From contig CBFFRP010000210.1 of the NCBI GenBank assembly GCA_965644295.1, positions 1 through 64,000 on the forward strand: a DNA stretch of 64,000 nucleotides, given 5' to 3'. The position numbers and the translations under genes were made by a program. Shown piece by piece: positions 45,874 to 56,422 of this stretch. The notes beneath the pieces are model-generated. The model worked only from the letters and a program-made list of their open reading frames with translations. It made no database searches and was not told where the DNA came from. The DNA is from Paraphysomonas bandaiensis (Eukaryota; Chrysophyceae). Numbering within the stretch: position 1 is the stretch's first letter; each line of letters starts with the position of its first letter.

Positions 45874-45974
45874 ACTTACTATCCTTGAGGCTAATGCAAT
45901 AGGAGACTAATGGGGTGATGTGGATGAGGCTATATGCAGAGATGTACATATACATACATACATACACATATATG

Positions 45975-46220
45975 CATATGATGACTACATATATATACAT
46001 ACCCAACTCACCCACCGTACAATAGAATATTTCAATTTCCAACTGAAACTGAAAATGTCTATTCAAGATATTTGTAAAAGGGGATGGTGATGGTGTATAT
46101 GTATGTCTCTGTATGTATGTATGTATGTATGTGTGTAGGTACATGTGGTGGATGTGTATGATAATGTATGAAGCATCTCATAATATAAATCGATAGGCGC
46201 CCCCCCTATAATAGAATACA
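45975..46220. other. Upstream region of RPS2
   Basis: 246 bp with a TATG run near 46105-46130 and a C-rich TATAAT-like string (CCCCCCTATAATAG) about 15 bp before the start codon. It presumably holds the RPS2 promoter. Confidence 0.4.
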
Positions 46221-46997
46221 ATGGCTGACCAAGGTGATCGTAAAGGATTTGGACGTGGACGTGGTGATCGTGGACGTGGTAGAGGACGTGGTCGTGGACG
46301 TGGAAGGGATAAGGGTGGTAAGGATGAGTGGGTTCCTGTTACTAAACTTGGACGCTTAGTTAAAGACGGAAAGATCAAATCTGTTGAAGAGATCTTCTTG
46401 TTCTCTCTTCCAATCAAGGAGTATCAGATTGTTGATCATCTTCTTGGTCCTGCTTTACGCGATGAGGTTATGAAGATCATGCCTGTGCAGAAGCAGACCA
46501 CTGCTGGTCAGCGCACTCGTTTTAAGGCGTATGTGGCTGTCGGTGATGGAAATGGTCACCTTGGTCTTGGACTCAAGGCTGCTAAGGAGGTTGCCACCGC
46601 TATCCGTGGTGCTATCATCCATGCCAAGATGAATCTCATCCCTGTCCGCCGTGGATACTGGGGATTCAATGAGGGCAGACCCCACACCGTGCCTTGCAAG
46701 GTTACCGGAAAGTGCGGATCTGTGCGTGTGCGTCTGATCCCAGCCCCCCGTGGATCTGGTATTGTCGCCTCCCTCATCCCCAAGAAGCTTCTGAACATGG
46801 CTGGTATTGAGGACGTCTACTCCTCCTCCACTGGACACACCCGCACCAGAGGCAATCTTGCAGTTGCCGTCTACACGGCTCTTTCCAAGACCTACTCCTT
46901 CCTCTCCCCCGAGATGTGGGAGCCCACCGTCTTCACCAACACCCCTCAGCAGGAGCATACCGACTTCCTTGCCAAGGGATCCGCAAAGTTTGTTTAA
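46221..46997 (+). CDS. RPS2: 40S ribosomal protein uS5 (RPS2)
   Basis: Intronless, 258 aa. Small-subunit protein near the mRNA entry channel. Seen: an Arg/Gly-rich tail (about 6-30; RGG-type, often arginine-methylated in this family), [17 protein letters not shown], the S5 N-terminal domain [19 protein letters not shown], and the C-terminal domain with [15 protein letters not shown] and [16 protein letters not shown]. The coding sequence has clearly higher GC than its flanks, fitting a highly expressed gene. Confidence 0.96.
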   Translation: MADQGDRKGFGRGRGDRGRGRGRGRGRGRDKGGKDEWVPVTKLGRLVKDGKIKSVEEIFLFSLPIKEYQIVDHLLGPALRDEVMKIMPVQKQTTAGQRTRFKAYVAVGDGNGHLGLGLKAAKEVATAIRGAIIHAKMNLIPVRRGYWGFNEGRPHTVPCKVTGKCGSVRVRLIPAPRGSGIVASLIPKKLLNMAGIEDVYSSSTGHTRTRGNLAVAVYTALSKTYSFLSPEMWEPTVFTNTPQQEHTDFLAKGSAKFV

Positions 46998-47760
46998 GTT
47001 GACATTCCTATCGATTGTCTAGCTGCATGTAGCGTTTAAGGAGAGCGTGCTTGGGCGAGCGCTACGGTGCGGTGTGCCGACCTTTCTCGTTAGTGTAGCT
47101 TATTGGTTGGAGATATACATTGTAATAAATCCAGCCATTTTCTAATTTGAAGCATTACTTTCTTTGGCTCTCTGTAGGATGTTTCATATACTGTATTGCT
47201 GTATGGCACTTTTAAACCACATAGTTTCTATAGATTGATCTCTACGTTATAGGTTACGGTTGTGGACGGAACTATTTGGTTGACTAGGGGAAGGAATGAA
47301 TAATAGATAAAACATACTACCATTTTTACCAGTATGCTGTAGTCTGTAGTTGTTATATATATCTGATGTGAAGAAAGTGATGTAGAGAGTGAATTCTTGT
47401 TCGCTCCGCTAATATAGAACTGTAAACGTATAAATCGTCAACTACAATATGGAACACAACTGTAATACGTAATTAAAATACTGTGTACAATTGTTTAAAA
47501 CAAAATTTGATATTTATTATATACGAGTACCAAGTACAGGTGCACGAATCTGTACTTCCAATACATCTGAACTCTGGGCGCTGCGACACTTAAATAATAT
47601 GATGCTGTTTCTGGAAGCTATACGGTACATATTTAAAATAATTTCGAAAGAATGTGGTGATGATGACAACGTTACTGATGATGGCTCAGGGTATGAGTAA
47701 AATCAAAATTGTGATTAGGTATGCACTGATTATTCCGGTATTTGTCCCTACTAAATTTTT

Positions 47761-48283
47761 CCCCATTCCGAGGGCGTGCCCAAGTAAACTGCTAGGTTGA
47801 TTAAACTAAGTAACGTATAGATTGATAATAAAATGCCGGTGTATTCTTTGCGTGTGGCGCCAGACAAGCGTCAGCTAGATCTACACTATACTTGCAAGGT
47901 CCATATGTCCATACATGATTACGAGAAACCCCGCACATTCTGGGGAAAGAGGGAATCGGCCAATGTCGAGCATGGCCTATACACTATACAGAGTCATGCA
48001 CGATCACAAGAAGCTCCGCGTAATCTTTTTAGGGGATGGGAAGGTGAACCTGTTATAGATTCTGCGCACATTATATATATAAGTCATGCATACCTATGAG
48101 AAATCCCGCGTAATCGTAGCAAAGGTGAACAAAAATGGGGCTGTAGAGTGGTTCTCGTAGAATCTGCGCGTGATCTATTCCGCCAGCTGCGTTGGTACAC
48201 GGGTGGTAGAATCAGTGCAACATCTCGGTGTTATATATGCTGTACCAGCCAGCCTACACTATAGCCACGCTCTCGGAATGGGG
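47761..48283. mobile_element. Small non-autonomous TIR element (MITE-like), tentative
   Basis: Left end CCCCATTCCGAGGGCGTG; right end, read in reverse, CCCCATTCCGAGAGCGTG. These inverted ends differ at one base in 18 and resemble the palindrome-arm terminus CCCCATTCTGAGCGCGTA. No clear target duplication was found. It has no full ORF. Confidence 0.5.
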
Positions 48284-48299
48284 CAGAGGCTATATAGCA

Positions 48300-48645
48300 T
48301 ATAAACAAAACACTTCCGAGCATCCCACTGTCCAATCTACACATGGATAACTTACTCATTCAATGACCGTGGAATGCTCTGTAAACGAAGCCAATTCAGA
48401 ACATCTAAATGTCTACTATATGTAGCAGTACTGCAAGTTTTTGAATCCCATGTACATGGAGGGTCCAGTGAACGAAACCACTACAAAACATCCAAACCTC
48501 CATCCAGTGTAGCATAGTAGCACACTTTTCATGCCATGAACATCAAGCGTTCCGCAAGATAAGCCATTTCAGAGCGTCCCAGTGTCCACCTCTTGCAGCA
48601 GTGCAGCATATTCTCTCATTCCATGGACATGGAAATGAAACTTTG
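48300..48645. repeat. Degenerate tandem array, period about 87 bp
   Basis: Four diverged units. The block GTnAACGAAgCCAnTTCAGA occurs at about 48382, 48469 and 48554, and an earlier unit starts near 48310 (TTCCGAGCATCCCACTGTCC compared with TTCAGAGCGTCCCAGTGTCC at 48569). An inverted partial unit follows at 48648-48670. Confidence 0.6.
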
Positions 48646-49396
48646 ATGTTTTGCAGTGGCTTCGTTCACAGGATCCTCTATGTCCGTATGATGAAGCAAT
48701 ACGCTGCTATGCTGCATCGTGGGTAGCAGTGTGTGGGATCATAGAGATGATAAGACGAATCACATCATTGTTAAGATCAGATATATTCGACATATCAACA
48801 CTGATTCATTGATTATAGGAGGCTAACAGAGCAGAGTAGATCACTGCAAGATAATCAGATGAGCGCAGAGCTACATATGGATAGTCTGATATACAGCATA
48901 CTAGTACAGTGGCTGGCCCCTACAAGGTGCGCCCACATCAGGTCCTTGTAGGGTCCAGACACTGTACATGTATGTAGGAATTCCAACTGTATATACTTTC
49001 TCTGCACAACCATTCCTTTGAATACACTGTGGAATACAGGTGAGGAATACATGCATATAAGCAAAGAATACACACTCTGTACATATGTATACTCTCTGTA
49101 GATACATAAGGAGAATACTATAGTACTATCGTACTGTACAAAAAGATACTCTCCCATACATTGAGATGTGTTCTGGTACGTACCAGAACACTGTGCTGCA
49201 GATATATACATACGAGTCGGGTCTGGTACTGCTGCTCCTGGAGGATGCATGGGTGTGCGTGGGTGTGCGTAGGGTCAGGGTTAGGGTTAGGGTGGTGCGT
49301 GGGATCGAGAGTGAAGATCCGATGCATGCTCCGCCCTCTCCTGAGACATAAAAGATACGTGTCAAACCCCTCAGCTCTTTCCATACATACGTCTCA

Positions 49397-51262
49397 ATGG
49401 GAAACCTGCCACCCGCGCCTCCTGCGCTGCCCTCCATGGGTGACATTGACGATAGCTTACTCCCTTGCAGCCCAGAAGATACTCTGAAAGTGCGAGATGC
49501 GATCCTGCTCTGCTGTGCCGTCTATGAAGACGATCCGCACTCATATTTGGAGCAGAAAGGGCACAGATTCAGTCACATACTGGAGTCAACTGGCGGTCCA
49601 AACGAAGGTCGCTTTTTGATAGGGCGAGTAAATACCGGCAATCCAAGTGATGAGAATGAGAAAGATAGTATATACTACTTAGCTCTCAGAGGATCGTTCA
49701 ACAGAGAGGACTGGGCGACCAACCTGACAGCTTGGCCTGAGGTGAAGAAAACGGGGTTCGTTCACTCCGGTTGGTATAGCCGCACGTTGTACCTACCACA
49801 GGGCTACATAGCTTCCCGTCTCGCCAAGGGTTCCCAAGTTGTCATCACTGGGCACAGTCTAGGTACGTACGTGGTTCTGTGCATCATCATTTCGTTAAAT
49901 TATTTGTGTGCATTGTTTGCAGGCGCTGCTGTTGCACAGCTCGTTGCCATGAATCTGCTGCAAGATTCAATGTTTTCTACAGAAGCCCTGAACAGAGTTT
50001 TGTGCATTACATTTGCAGCGCCACTTGTTGTAACAGATGCGACAGCACAGGTCTTTAATGCCTCACATCAACATCGATTTATGCAATTTATACATCGTGA
50101 TGATATTGTTCCAAAAGTCCTATCTTGGGGTCATCAAGAGCTGTCCAGTTATATTGCGAACATAGACACCAGCAATTCAGTGTCAGCAGCATGCCAGACA
50201 ATCATCGATTCTCTAGAGCAATTTGTTAAAAGCCCGGTAAAACCATTGGTCACAAAAGTGGTTTCGTCAATTTCAAAACGCATGTTAACGCTGTTGGCAA
50301 ACTACATTAACTACAAGCCTTTAGGAACGTATTATGACGTTCAACATGTTTCCACTGCTCTATCAAGAGATGAAATTGGGCATATAATGGCGTATTCCAA
50401 TTCAATTGTGAACACCGATTCATGTATAATACATCGCCTGGAGTCTTATGCTATCGTGTTACTGGCCAAAGCAAAGGAGACAACTAGCTATATCAGGAAG
50501 CGCCCGGACTGTTTGGTCGTTCCCCCGGTAATAATATCGCGTATTGTTGTCTCCATTGTACAGGGTAACAAGACAAAGTTGAATGCCATTGTTGAGGGCT
50601 GTAATCTCTATGGTGTGAGAAAGCTTCAAACCAATACATTGCCAATTTGTACCATTGATAAAATTGTGGAGAACAGTAATTTGGTGAGCTCTGAAAGGCT
50701 CTCTTTCAGCGTCCCGTTCAAAAAAGAAGCAATTCTAAATGTAAAGAAGAGGGCATTCCAAACAACTCTTTCAGTAACTGAGTTTTTTAGTGATTATCAA
50801 TGTAATAAAAGTTTTTTAGTAAAAACGGTTATCAATGTGCCTGTGGTGGTCAAAACATTCCACCTGTTGGATACGTGTTCATTCGGTGATTTACTGGTAG
50901 AGGCTTTCACAATTCTAACTCTCGCATCACAGCAAAATCTGACTTTAATTTTTCCAACACTTTTCGAGCTGTTAACGGAAATATTTTCCGCGGTGCCGGT
51001 TCATAAATTTCTGGTGTTAGGCCACCCCTTGTGTGCTATATACTTAGCCAACACTGACTGGGAAAAATTATGGCGCCAAAAGACTTTTCGGGTAGCTTTC
51101 ACCACATTGGCAAATCAACTTAGGAAGATAAAACATGATGTGCGGGAAAAACAAAGTGGAATGACTTCAGAGATGATTACGACGATTTTTCGGTTTGCAG
51201 ACACCCATCCTTGTAGGTCAAACATACAGAATGTGGTTACAAGTATTAATTTACGCTTTTAG
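49397..51262 (+). pseudogene. Lipase class 3-GTPase gene, 5' half (interrupted by a copia element)
   Basis: Exon 1 49397-49862, intron 49863-49922, exon 2 49923-51243; then the LTR adds six codons and a stop at 51262, so this half predicts about 601 aa. The intron sits inside the active-site motif and its removal yields GHSLGAAVAQL (nucleophile Ser154). HRDDIVPK (Asp215/216) and DEIGHIMAYS (His309) complete the Ser-Asp-His triad of class 3 lipases, whose substrates are acyl glycerols or phospholipids. A region of about 280 residues after the lipase matches nothing I recognise. The second half of the gene lies at 56428-57935. The interrupted copy keeps the whole lipase domain, so a truncated lipase may still be made. 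Confidence 0.85.
51239..51243. repeat. Target-site duplication, left (ACAAG)
   Basis: Same five bases as 56423-56427, directly outside the two LTRs. Five bp is the usual duplication for Ty1/copia integrases. Confidence 0.93.
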
Positions 51263-51550
51263 TTAGTGCAATATTGACTGATTGATATTATAGGAGATAT
51301 AGTAAGTTTATGATGTTGTAGCCCTGTGAGTTAGGAACCACGTCATTCACCAACATCAACATTCTGTTCTACAAATCATATCTTTAACAGCTACTATATT
51401 TTCAGTTTCTTTGTATACTTGTAATAGCTACTCCTATACTGTAGTCATGTATATTCTGTATTTCATTGCTACATAGAATACAGGATAACTACTAGCGATT
51501 GACTTTACCAAACTTCAAGTACGCACGTAGGAGTTGGTTGTAGTTCAATA
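51244..51550 (-). repeat. 3' LTR of the copia element
   Basis: 307 bp. Read in element orientation it starts TATTGAAC and ends TTAATA, so the termini are TATT...AATA and not TG...CA. A purine-rich tract, GAGTGGGAG (51551-51559 in reverse), precedes it, as expected for plus-strand priming. Confidence 0.93.
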
Positions 51551-51559
51551 CTCCCACTC
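51551..51559 (-). other. Polypurine tract of the copia element
   Basis: GAGTGGGAG in element orientation, immediately before the 3' LTR. This is the standard site for plus-strand DNA synthesis in LTR elements. Confidence 0.7.
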
Positions 51560-51598
51560 AATGAACATATCAGAATATACTGTGATGAGCAAGTCTAC

Positions 51599-54500
51599 TT
51601 AGTGCGATACCATAGTGTGCACATGCTGATAGTGCAGCTTCTCGGACAAGGCTTTAGTCATCACGTCTGCTGTCATCTCTGCCGTTGGCACATGATTCAG
51701 CCTGACGATACAGCCTCCCACTTGCTCTCGAATCCAATGATACTTGATCCGAATATGCTTGGAACGTTTATGATTTACCGGGTTCTGAGCTAGATCAATC
51801 GCACTCTTGCTGTCCATATTCAAGATTGTTGGAGACGCATTCTTACTGAGCTCAAATCCACGAATTCCGAGCTCTGTCATCACCCCTCGTATCCATACAA
51901 TCTCCTGAATTGCAGCATATGCAGCCATATATTCAGCTTCCATAGTCGACGTAGCCACTGTTGGCTGCAGTCTGGACTGCCATGCAATTGGAGCACCCCA
52001 CAGATATACGATATACCCTGTAGTGGATCTGCATGTATCCAGATCTCCGGCCCAATCTGCATCAGAGTACACACATAGAGGGTCTTCATCTGTGAAATTA
52101 GGAAATATGATACCTTGATCAACTGTATTTTCTAAATACAATAAAGTATGCAGAGCAGCTTGACATGCAGCGTACGTGGGTCTTGTGGTGAACCGGGAGA
52201 GAAGATTTACTGTATATGCCATGTCTGGTCTAGTATGCACTGCCAAATACATTAAGGCACCAATAACAGATTGATAGGGAAATGCATCAACGTATTCTCT
52301 CTGTTTTCGAGTTTCTTCCTCTTTTGCATCCTTGGACAACTTTAGGCCAGGTGGTAGAGGTGTGGTTGCCTTGCACCGTCTCTTCTTTTCTGACAACAAG
52401 TGATTGAATCTGGCCACAACATCTTTAGCATATGCAGACTGATGTAACTTAATCTGGCCATTATGACGCTCAATGGTAAGACCTAAATAATGCTTAAGGT
52501 CCCCCATATCTTGCATGGCATATTGAGTCTTAAAGGCGCTGATGACTTCTTCAATATGACGGCTGTCAGAGCTGAGCACAATGATATCATCTACATACAC
52601 AAGTATCATATGTAGGTTATCATCAGTACCCTTGAGTACAAATAAACATGGGTCAAGAACACATTGTTTATACCCCATCGCCTTTATACTGTCCTTCAGC
52701 ATTGAATGCCAATTTCGAGGCGCTTGTTTTAGGCCATACAAACTCTTCAGAATCTTCAAACAACAGCCTTGTGGAATATCTATTCCTGCAGGTGGAGACA
52801 TAAACACGTCTTCGTCCAGATCTGCATACGGAAATGCCGTTTCTACATCGAGTTGACGGAGTTGCAGATTGTATCGCAGAGCCAGTGCCAGTGCTAGCCT
52901 AAATGATACACCTTTAGCTACTGGGGAGAATGTCTCATTATAGTCGACTCCTTGTTCTTGAGTAAACCCTTTCGCCACAAGTCGAACTTTGAACTTCTTA
53001 ATTTTTCCAAGATGGTCGCGCTTTACTTTAAAGACCAATTTAGATTTTATGATTTTTCGGTGTTTCGGCCTTCGGACAATCTTCCAGCATGTCCTTCGTT
53101 CAAGCTTGTGCACCTCCTTCCTGGTAGCTTCAATCCAGTATGTTCTCTGTGGAGTCTTCTTTGCTTCTGCCAGCGTCTGTGGCTCTTTAATTGTGCTGTT
53201 GGAGGAATCAAGAAACAATGAGACATCGCCGAGGACACCAACGTTAACAATGTGCCGTTTTTTTCGAGGTCGTTTTTCAGTTCTGGGATTTCGATCTGCC
53301 CCACCTGTTGAAGATGCGCCCCGATTTGAGCGGTCAGGAGTCCTCTGTTCATTGTCACTGTCATTACAAGTCTGATCCAACTCATTTCGCAAACTATTAA
53401 ACTTGTCGGTCTGACACTTTGTAGAGTGAGTCATCTTTACTACATCTTTGATATGAATTGGAGTTTGCTCCTCGGTAGTATTTCCTTTCATATCTAATCT
53501 CCTATATGCAACAATGACTCCTCTTCTCTCTATCACTCTGGTGGTAACATAACACAGGTGTCCATCAAGATGTCTGAGGCCCACCAGGTACTGATAGTCA
53601 TTTACACTCTCTGCTGTTTCTGAGGTGTCGATTTGTAGATTATCTATTTCGTCGAAATACTCCTGTGAACGCTCTGGAATTGACTCATCAAACTGTGCAT
53701 TGACTGCAACAATAATAGCATTCAGGTCTGGAATATATATTTGGTGTCCAACAGGTTGTTGACATTGTCCCATATAGTATCCAGGTTTTCCCTTTTCTTT
53801 CCACTCTTTGCGGCGCTGCTCCTTCGGCACAATAGCCCATGCCTTGCAGCCCCAGATCTTCAAGTCACTCACATCTGGTGCGGTTCCAGTAATATACTCA
53901 AAAGGTGAGATGTATCCTTTCGTTGTCTTCGTAGGTAACCTGTTGATCAGATATACAGCATGCAAGACTGCTTTGAACCAAAATACTGATGGCATGCCAC
54001 TATCGAGCAATATAGCAAGGGCCATCTCCTTCACTGTACGATTAGTGCGTTCCGATAGCGAATTCATTTCGGGTGTGTCACGTGGAGTCCAAGTAACCTG
54101 TACAGTCCTTGTGCTGGTGGTTTCACGTAAGTACTGCCTGACATGTTGCCCTACTAGTTCTCCTGCGCCATCTGCATGATATCGTCGTAGTTGCAATCCT
54201 TCTTTGACAAGTTGGGTCTCTACCATGTCCTTCATACACTTTAACACTTCACTCCCAGTCTTGTTTTTCAACCCATAAGCCCATACATGTTTTGCATCAC
54301 TGTGCTTGAATAGTAACACATGTTTGTAGCCTTCCATCGATGGCGTGTTTAGGACTTCCATCGTATCTGCACTGAGCACCCCTCTCTCCTTTGGGTTGTT
54401 GTCTAAGTTCATCAACTGGCGTGGAGTCCTGAAGTTCTTTCTCGTGAGTTTCGATCGCATGCAGGTATTACATTTGCATATCGTTTTTTTGTGTTTTTTT

Positions 54501-56116
54501 CTGAAATATTTCTTGTCCAGATTTATTCCATCAACTAGGCCTCGGCGGTCGGACTCAGTCAGTTTATCATAGTTGACATGGCCAAGTCTTTTGTGCCATA
54601 GAATTCGCTGGTCATCAAACCCCTGCTCCTCAAGTGCTGCTGAGGATTCTTCTCCAAGCTGAAGTAAGTCTTCGAGTCGAACTGGATATAATCCATTAAC
54701 ACTTCTCTGTCTAATGAGTGTCTTGTTCGTAGTCTTATTTCGAATGACGACTTCATCATTATCGAACGTCACAACACAACCCCTATCTGTGATGCTCTTC
54801 ATATCTACGAGGTTCTTACTTGCTTCAGGTGCGTAGTACACCTTTTTAAAGCTTCCTACATCGCCAACACTGTGTATTGACAGTTTACCTTTGTTCGCTG
54901 TGGACATCTGCCTATCAGCGCGCTGAAGGTTGGTCATGTGGTTTTTGGAGGTAAGGATCATCTTGTTGCACCCGCTGTCTAAATAAATAACATCTGACAT
55001 GCTCTGTGCTAGATTCACCTCTTCTTCCACACATATCATCGATTCGTATCCCGCTTCATCTTCTGAATCATGTACAGACACTCGCGGTTTCTTCTTGTTC
55101 TTGTAGGGTGCCGTTTCCCTTCTAGAGTCTCGCCCCCGTTTAGAACTGACCACTGCAGCTTTAGCAGTCTTCAAGTGGAAGCAGTCTTTAGTCTGATGGC
55201 CTGGGATGTCACATATCTCACACACAGGTAGCTTTGTTTTGTTATCACCCCTGTTTCTGTGATCTCTATCTTTTCTCTGTGATCTTGTCCCCTTCATCCT
55301 CTTTATGACATGCTCTGGAGTCTTGCACTCCCTAGCAAAGTGGCCAAGTTTCTTGCACTTATTGCATCTGCCCTTTCTCTTGTGCTCTTTCCATTTACTG
55401 TCATCCACTGCTTGATTGACACTGTCTTCCCCTGAATTTTGCAACGCATGCTTGCCGAATGATGTGTTTTCATACCCTTTGATTAGGCTGCTTGCTCTTG
55501 CGTATGTCACATCGTTTGCTGTATACAGGCTGTGTGCTAGTTGGGAATATCTCTTGTCTGTGAGACCTTCCTTTAGTCGAGTGAGCTTGTCGTCTTCCGT
55601 GACTTCACGACCTAGATTCTCGAGAATCTTGGCCTGGGCTTCAACGCTGTCGACGAACTCTGCTCCTGACTGACTTGAGGTAATCTTCATTGAATTGAAC
55701 TTTGTGACCTCTGCCTGTACTGTATTCTTTTCAACATTGAGAAATCTCTCTTCCAGTGCCTGTAGTAACCCTTTTGCTGTACTTCCTTCGTAGAGAGCCG
55801 CTGTTGTGCCTGCTTTTGGGTGAGCATTGCACACTTCCATCAGGAAGGAGTACGCGGTCTCGTTCCGGGTGTTCCAGAGTTTCTTCGCTTTGCGTAGTCG
55901 CTTCTTCTGTGCATCAGTCATATGAGCTCCCGCTGGGACTGTAGAGTCTAGATCATGAATGTGCCTTGGTTTATCCTTTGAGAGGACAAGATGAGCTCGA
56001 TTGTGTCTCATGAGGAATGAGGTGAAGAACTTCTTGAATTTCTTGAAGTTCAGTTCCTCGAAGGGAGGTACCTTTGAGCCTGAGGCGACATTCGTGAAAT
56101 TTCCATCCGCTGCCAT
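51599..56116 (-). CDS. Ty1/copia gag-pol polyprotein, 1,505 aa, intact
   Basis: One uninterrupted frame without a gag/pol shift. Order from the N-terminus: gag core; two CCHC knuckles (CNKCKKLGHFAREC about 250-263, CEICDIPGHQTKDC about 300); aspartic protease YLDSGCNKM (about 375); integrase zinc site LWHKRLGHVN (about 505) with CNTC; integrase Asp-Asp-Glu core (YHADGAGE, then PEMNSLSERTNRTVKE); RT with LVFKVK, VETAFPYADL, GLKQAPRNWH and catalytic YVDDIIVLS (about 1180); RNase H VYSDADWAG (about 1347) to VMTKAL. Integrase before RT is the copia (Pseudoviridae) order. The ATG overlaps the LTR edge: its A is the last LTR base. All catalytic residues I can locate are present. Confidence 0.96.
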   Translation of the reverse strand: MAADGNFTNVASGSKVPPFEELNFKKFKKFFTSFLMRHNRAHLVLSKDKPRHIHDLDSTVPAGAHMTDAQKKRLRKAKKLWNTRNETAYSFLMEVCNAHPKAGTTAALYEGSTAKGLLQALEERFLNVEKNTVQAEVTKFNSMKITSSQSGAEFVDSVEAQAKILENLGREVTEDDKLTRLKEGLTDKRYSQLAHSLYTANDVTYARASSLIKGYENTSFGKHALQNSGEDSVNQAVDDSKWKEHKRKGRCNKCKKLGHFARECKTPEHVIKRMKGTRSQRKDRDHRNRGDNKTKLPVCEICDIPGHQTKDCFHLKTAKAAVVSSKRGRDSRRETAPYKNKKKPRVSVHDSEDEAGYESMICVEEEVNLAQSMSDVIYLDSGCNKMILTSKNHMTNLQRADRQMSTANKGKLSIHSVGDVGSFKKVYYAPEASKNLVDMKSITDRGCVVTFDNDEVVIRNKTTNKTLIRQRSVNGLYPVRLEDLLQLGEESSAALEEQGFDDQRILWHKRLGHVNYDKLTESDRRGLVDGINLDKKYFRKKHKKTICKCNTCMRSKLTRKNFRTPRQLMNLDNNPKERGVLSADTMEVLNTPSMEGYKHVLLFKHSDAKHVWAYGLKNKTGSEVLKCMKDMVETQLVKEGLQLRRYHADGAGELVGQHVRQYLRETTSTRTVQVTWTPRDTPEMNSLSERTNRTVKEMALAILLDSGMPSVFWFKAVLHAVYLINRLPTKTTKGYISPFEYITGTAPDVSDLKIWGCKAWAIVPKEQRRKEWKEKGKPGYYMGQCQQPVGHQIYIPDLNAIIVAVNAQFDESIPERSQEYFDEIDNLQIDTSETAESVNDYQYLVGLRHLDGHLCYVTTRVIERRGVIVAYRRLDMKGNTTEEQTPIHIKDVVKMTHSTKCQTDKFNSLRNELDQTCNDSDNEQRTPDRSNRGASSTGGADRNPRTEKRPRKKRHIVNVGVLGDVSLFLDSSNSTIKEPQTLAEAKKTPQRTYWIEATRKEVHKLERRTCWKIVRRPKHRKIIKSKLVFKVKRDHLGKIKKFKVRLVAKGFTQEQGVDYNETFSPVAKGVSFRLALALALRYNLQLRQLDVETAFPYADLDEDVFMSPPAGIDIPQGCCLKILKSLYGLKQAPRNWHSMLKDSIKAMGYKQCVLDPCLFVLKGTDDNLHMILVYVDDIIVLSSDSRHIEEVISAFKTQYAMQDMGDLKHYLGLTIERHNGQIKLHQSAYAKDVVARFNHLLSEKKRRCKATTPLPPGLKLSKDAKEEETRKQREYVDAFPYQSVIGALMYLAVHTRPDMAYTVNLLSRFTTRPTYAACQAALHTLLYLENTVDQGIIFPNFTDEDPLCVYSDADWAGDLDTCRSTTGYIVYLWGAPIAWQSRLQPTVATSTMEAEYMAAYAAIQEIVWIRGVMTELGIRGFELSKNASPTILNMDSKSAIDLAQNPVNHKRSKHIRIKYHWIREQVGGCIVRLNHVPTAEMTADVMTKALSEKLHYQHVHTMVSH
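56103..56115 (-). other. Putative primer-binding site of the copia element
   Basis: Directly after the 5' LTR the element reads TGGCAGCGGATGG. TGG pairs with the CCA end of tRNAs, and the following bases resemble the initiator-Met primer sites of Ty1/copia elements. It lies inside the first codons of gag. The tRNA partner is inferred. Confidence 0.6.
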
Positions 56117-56422
56117 ATTAATTTACGCTTTTAGTTAGTGCAATATTGACTGATTGATATTATAGGAGATATAGTAAGTTTATGATGTTGTAGCCCTGTG
56201 AGTTAGGAACCACGTCATTCACCAACATCAACATTCTGTTCTACAAATCATATCTTTAACAGCTACTATATTTTCAGTTTCTTTGTATACTTGTAATAGC
56301 TACTCCTATACTGTAGTCATGTATATTCTGTATTTCATTGCTACATAGAATACAGGATAACTACTAGCGATTGACTTTACCAAACTTCAAGTACGCACGT
56401 AGGAGTTGGTTGTAGTTCAATA
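56116..56422 (-). repeat. 5' LTR of the copia element
   Basis: Appears identical over 307 bp to 51244-51550. It should hold the element promoter. Confidence 0.93.

Larger units (their letters stand above)
40291..45974. repeat. Tandem segmental duplication, unit B
   Basis: 5,684 bp, same order as unit A but lacking the LINE. Because it starts with the last bases of the giant gene, whose body lies only before unit A, unit A marks the ancestral left boundary. Confidence 0.95.
46998..49396. other. 2.4-kb interval, RPS2 to lipase-GTPase gene
   Basis: No supported gene. Contains RPS2 3' flank, a small TIR element (47761-48283), an 87-bp degenerate tandem array (48300-48645), a hairpin CCCTACAAGG...CCTTGTAGGG (48917-48953) and three telomere-like GGGTTA units about 100 bp before the next gene. 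Confidence 0.6.
51244..56422 (-). mobile_element. Complete Ty1/copia LTR retrotransposon
   Basis: 5,179 bp, antisense to the host gene. Two 307-bp LTRs appear identical, the gag-pol ORF is intact and the 5-bp target duplication is perfect, all signs of very recent insertion and probably an active family. A scrambled relative lies in the tandem duplication and a distinct decayed family lies at 58480-60560. Confidence 0.96.

Noticed and set aside
46455-46958. Antisense open frame inside RPS2
   Set aside because: Shadow of a highly biased coding sequence; the plus-strand uS5 is certain.
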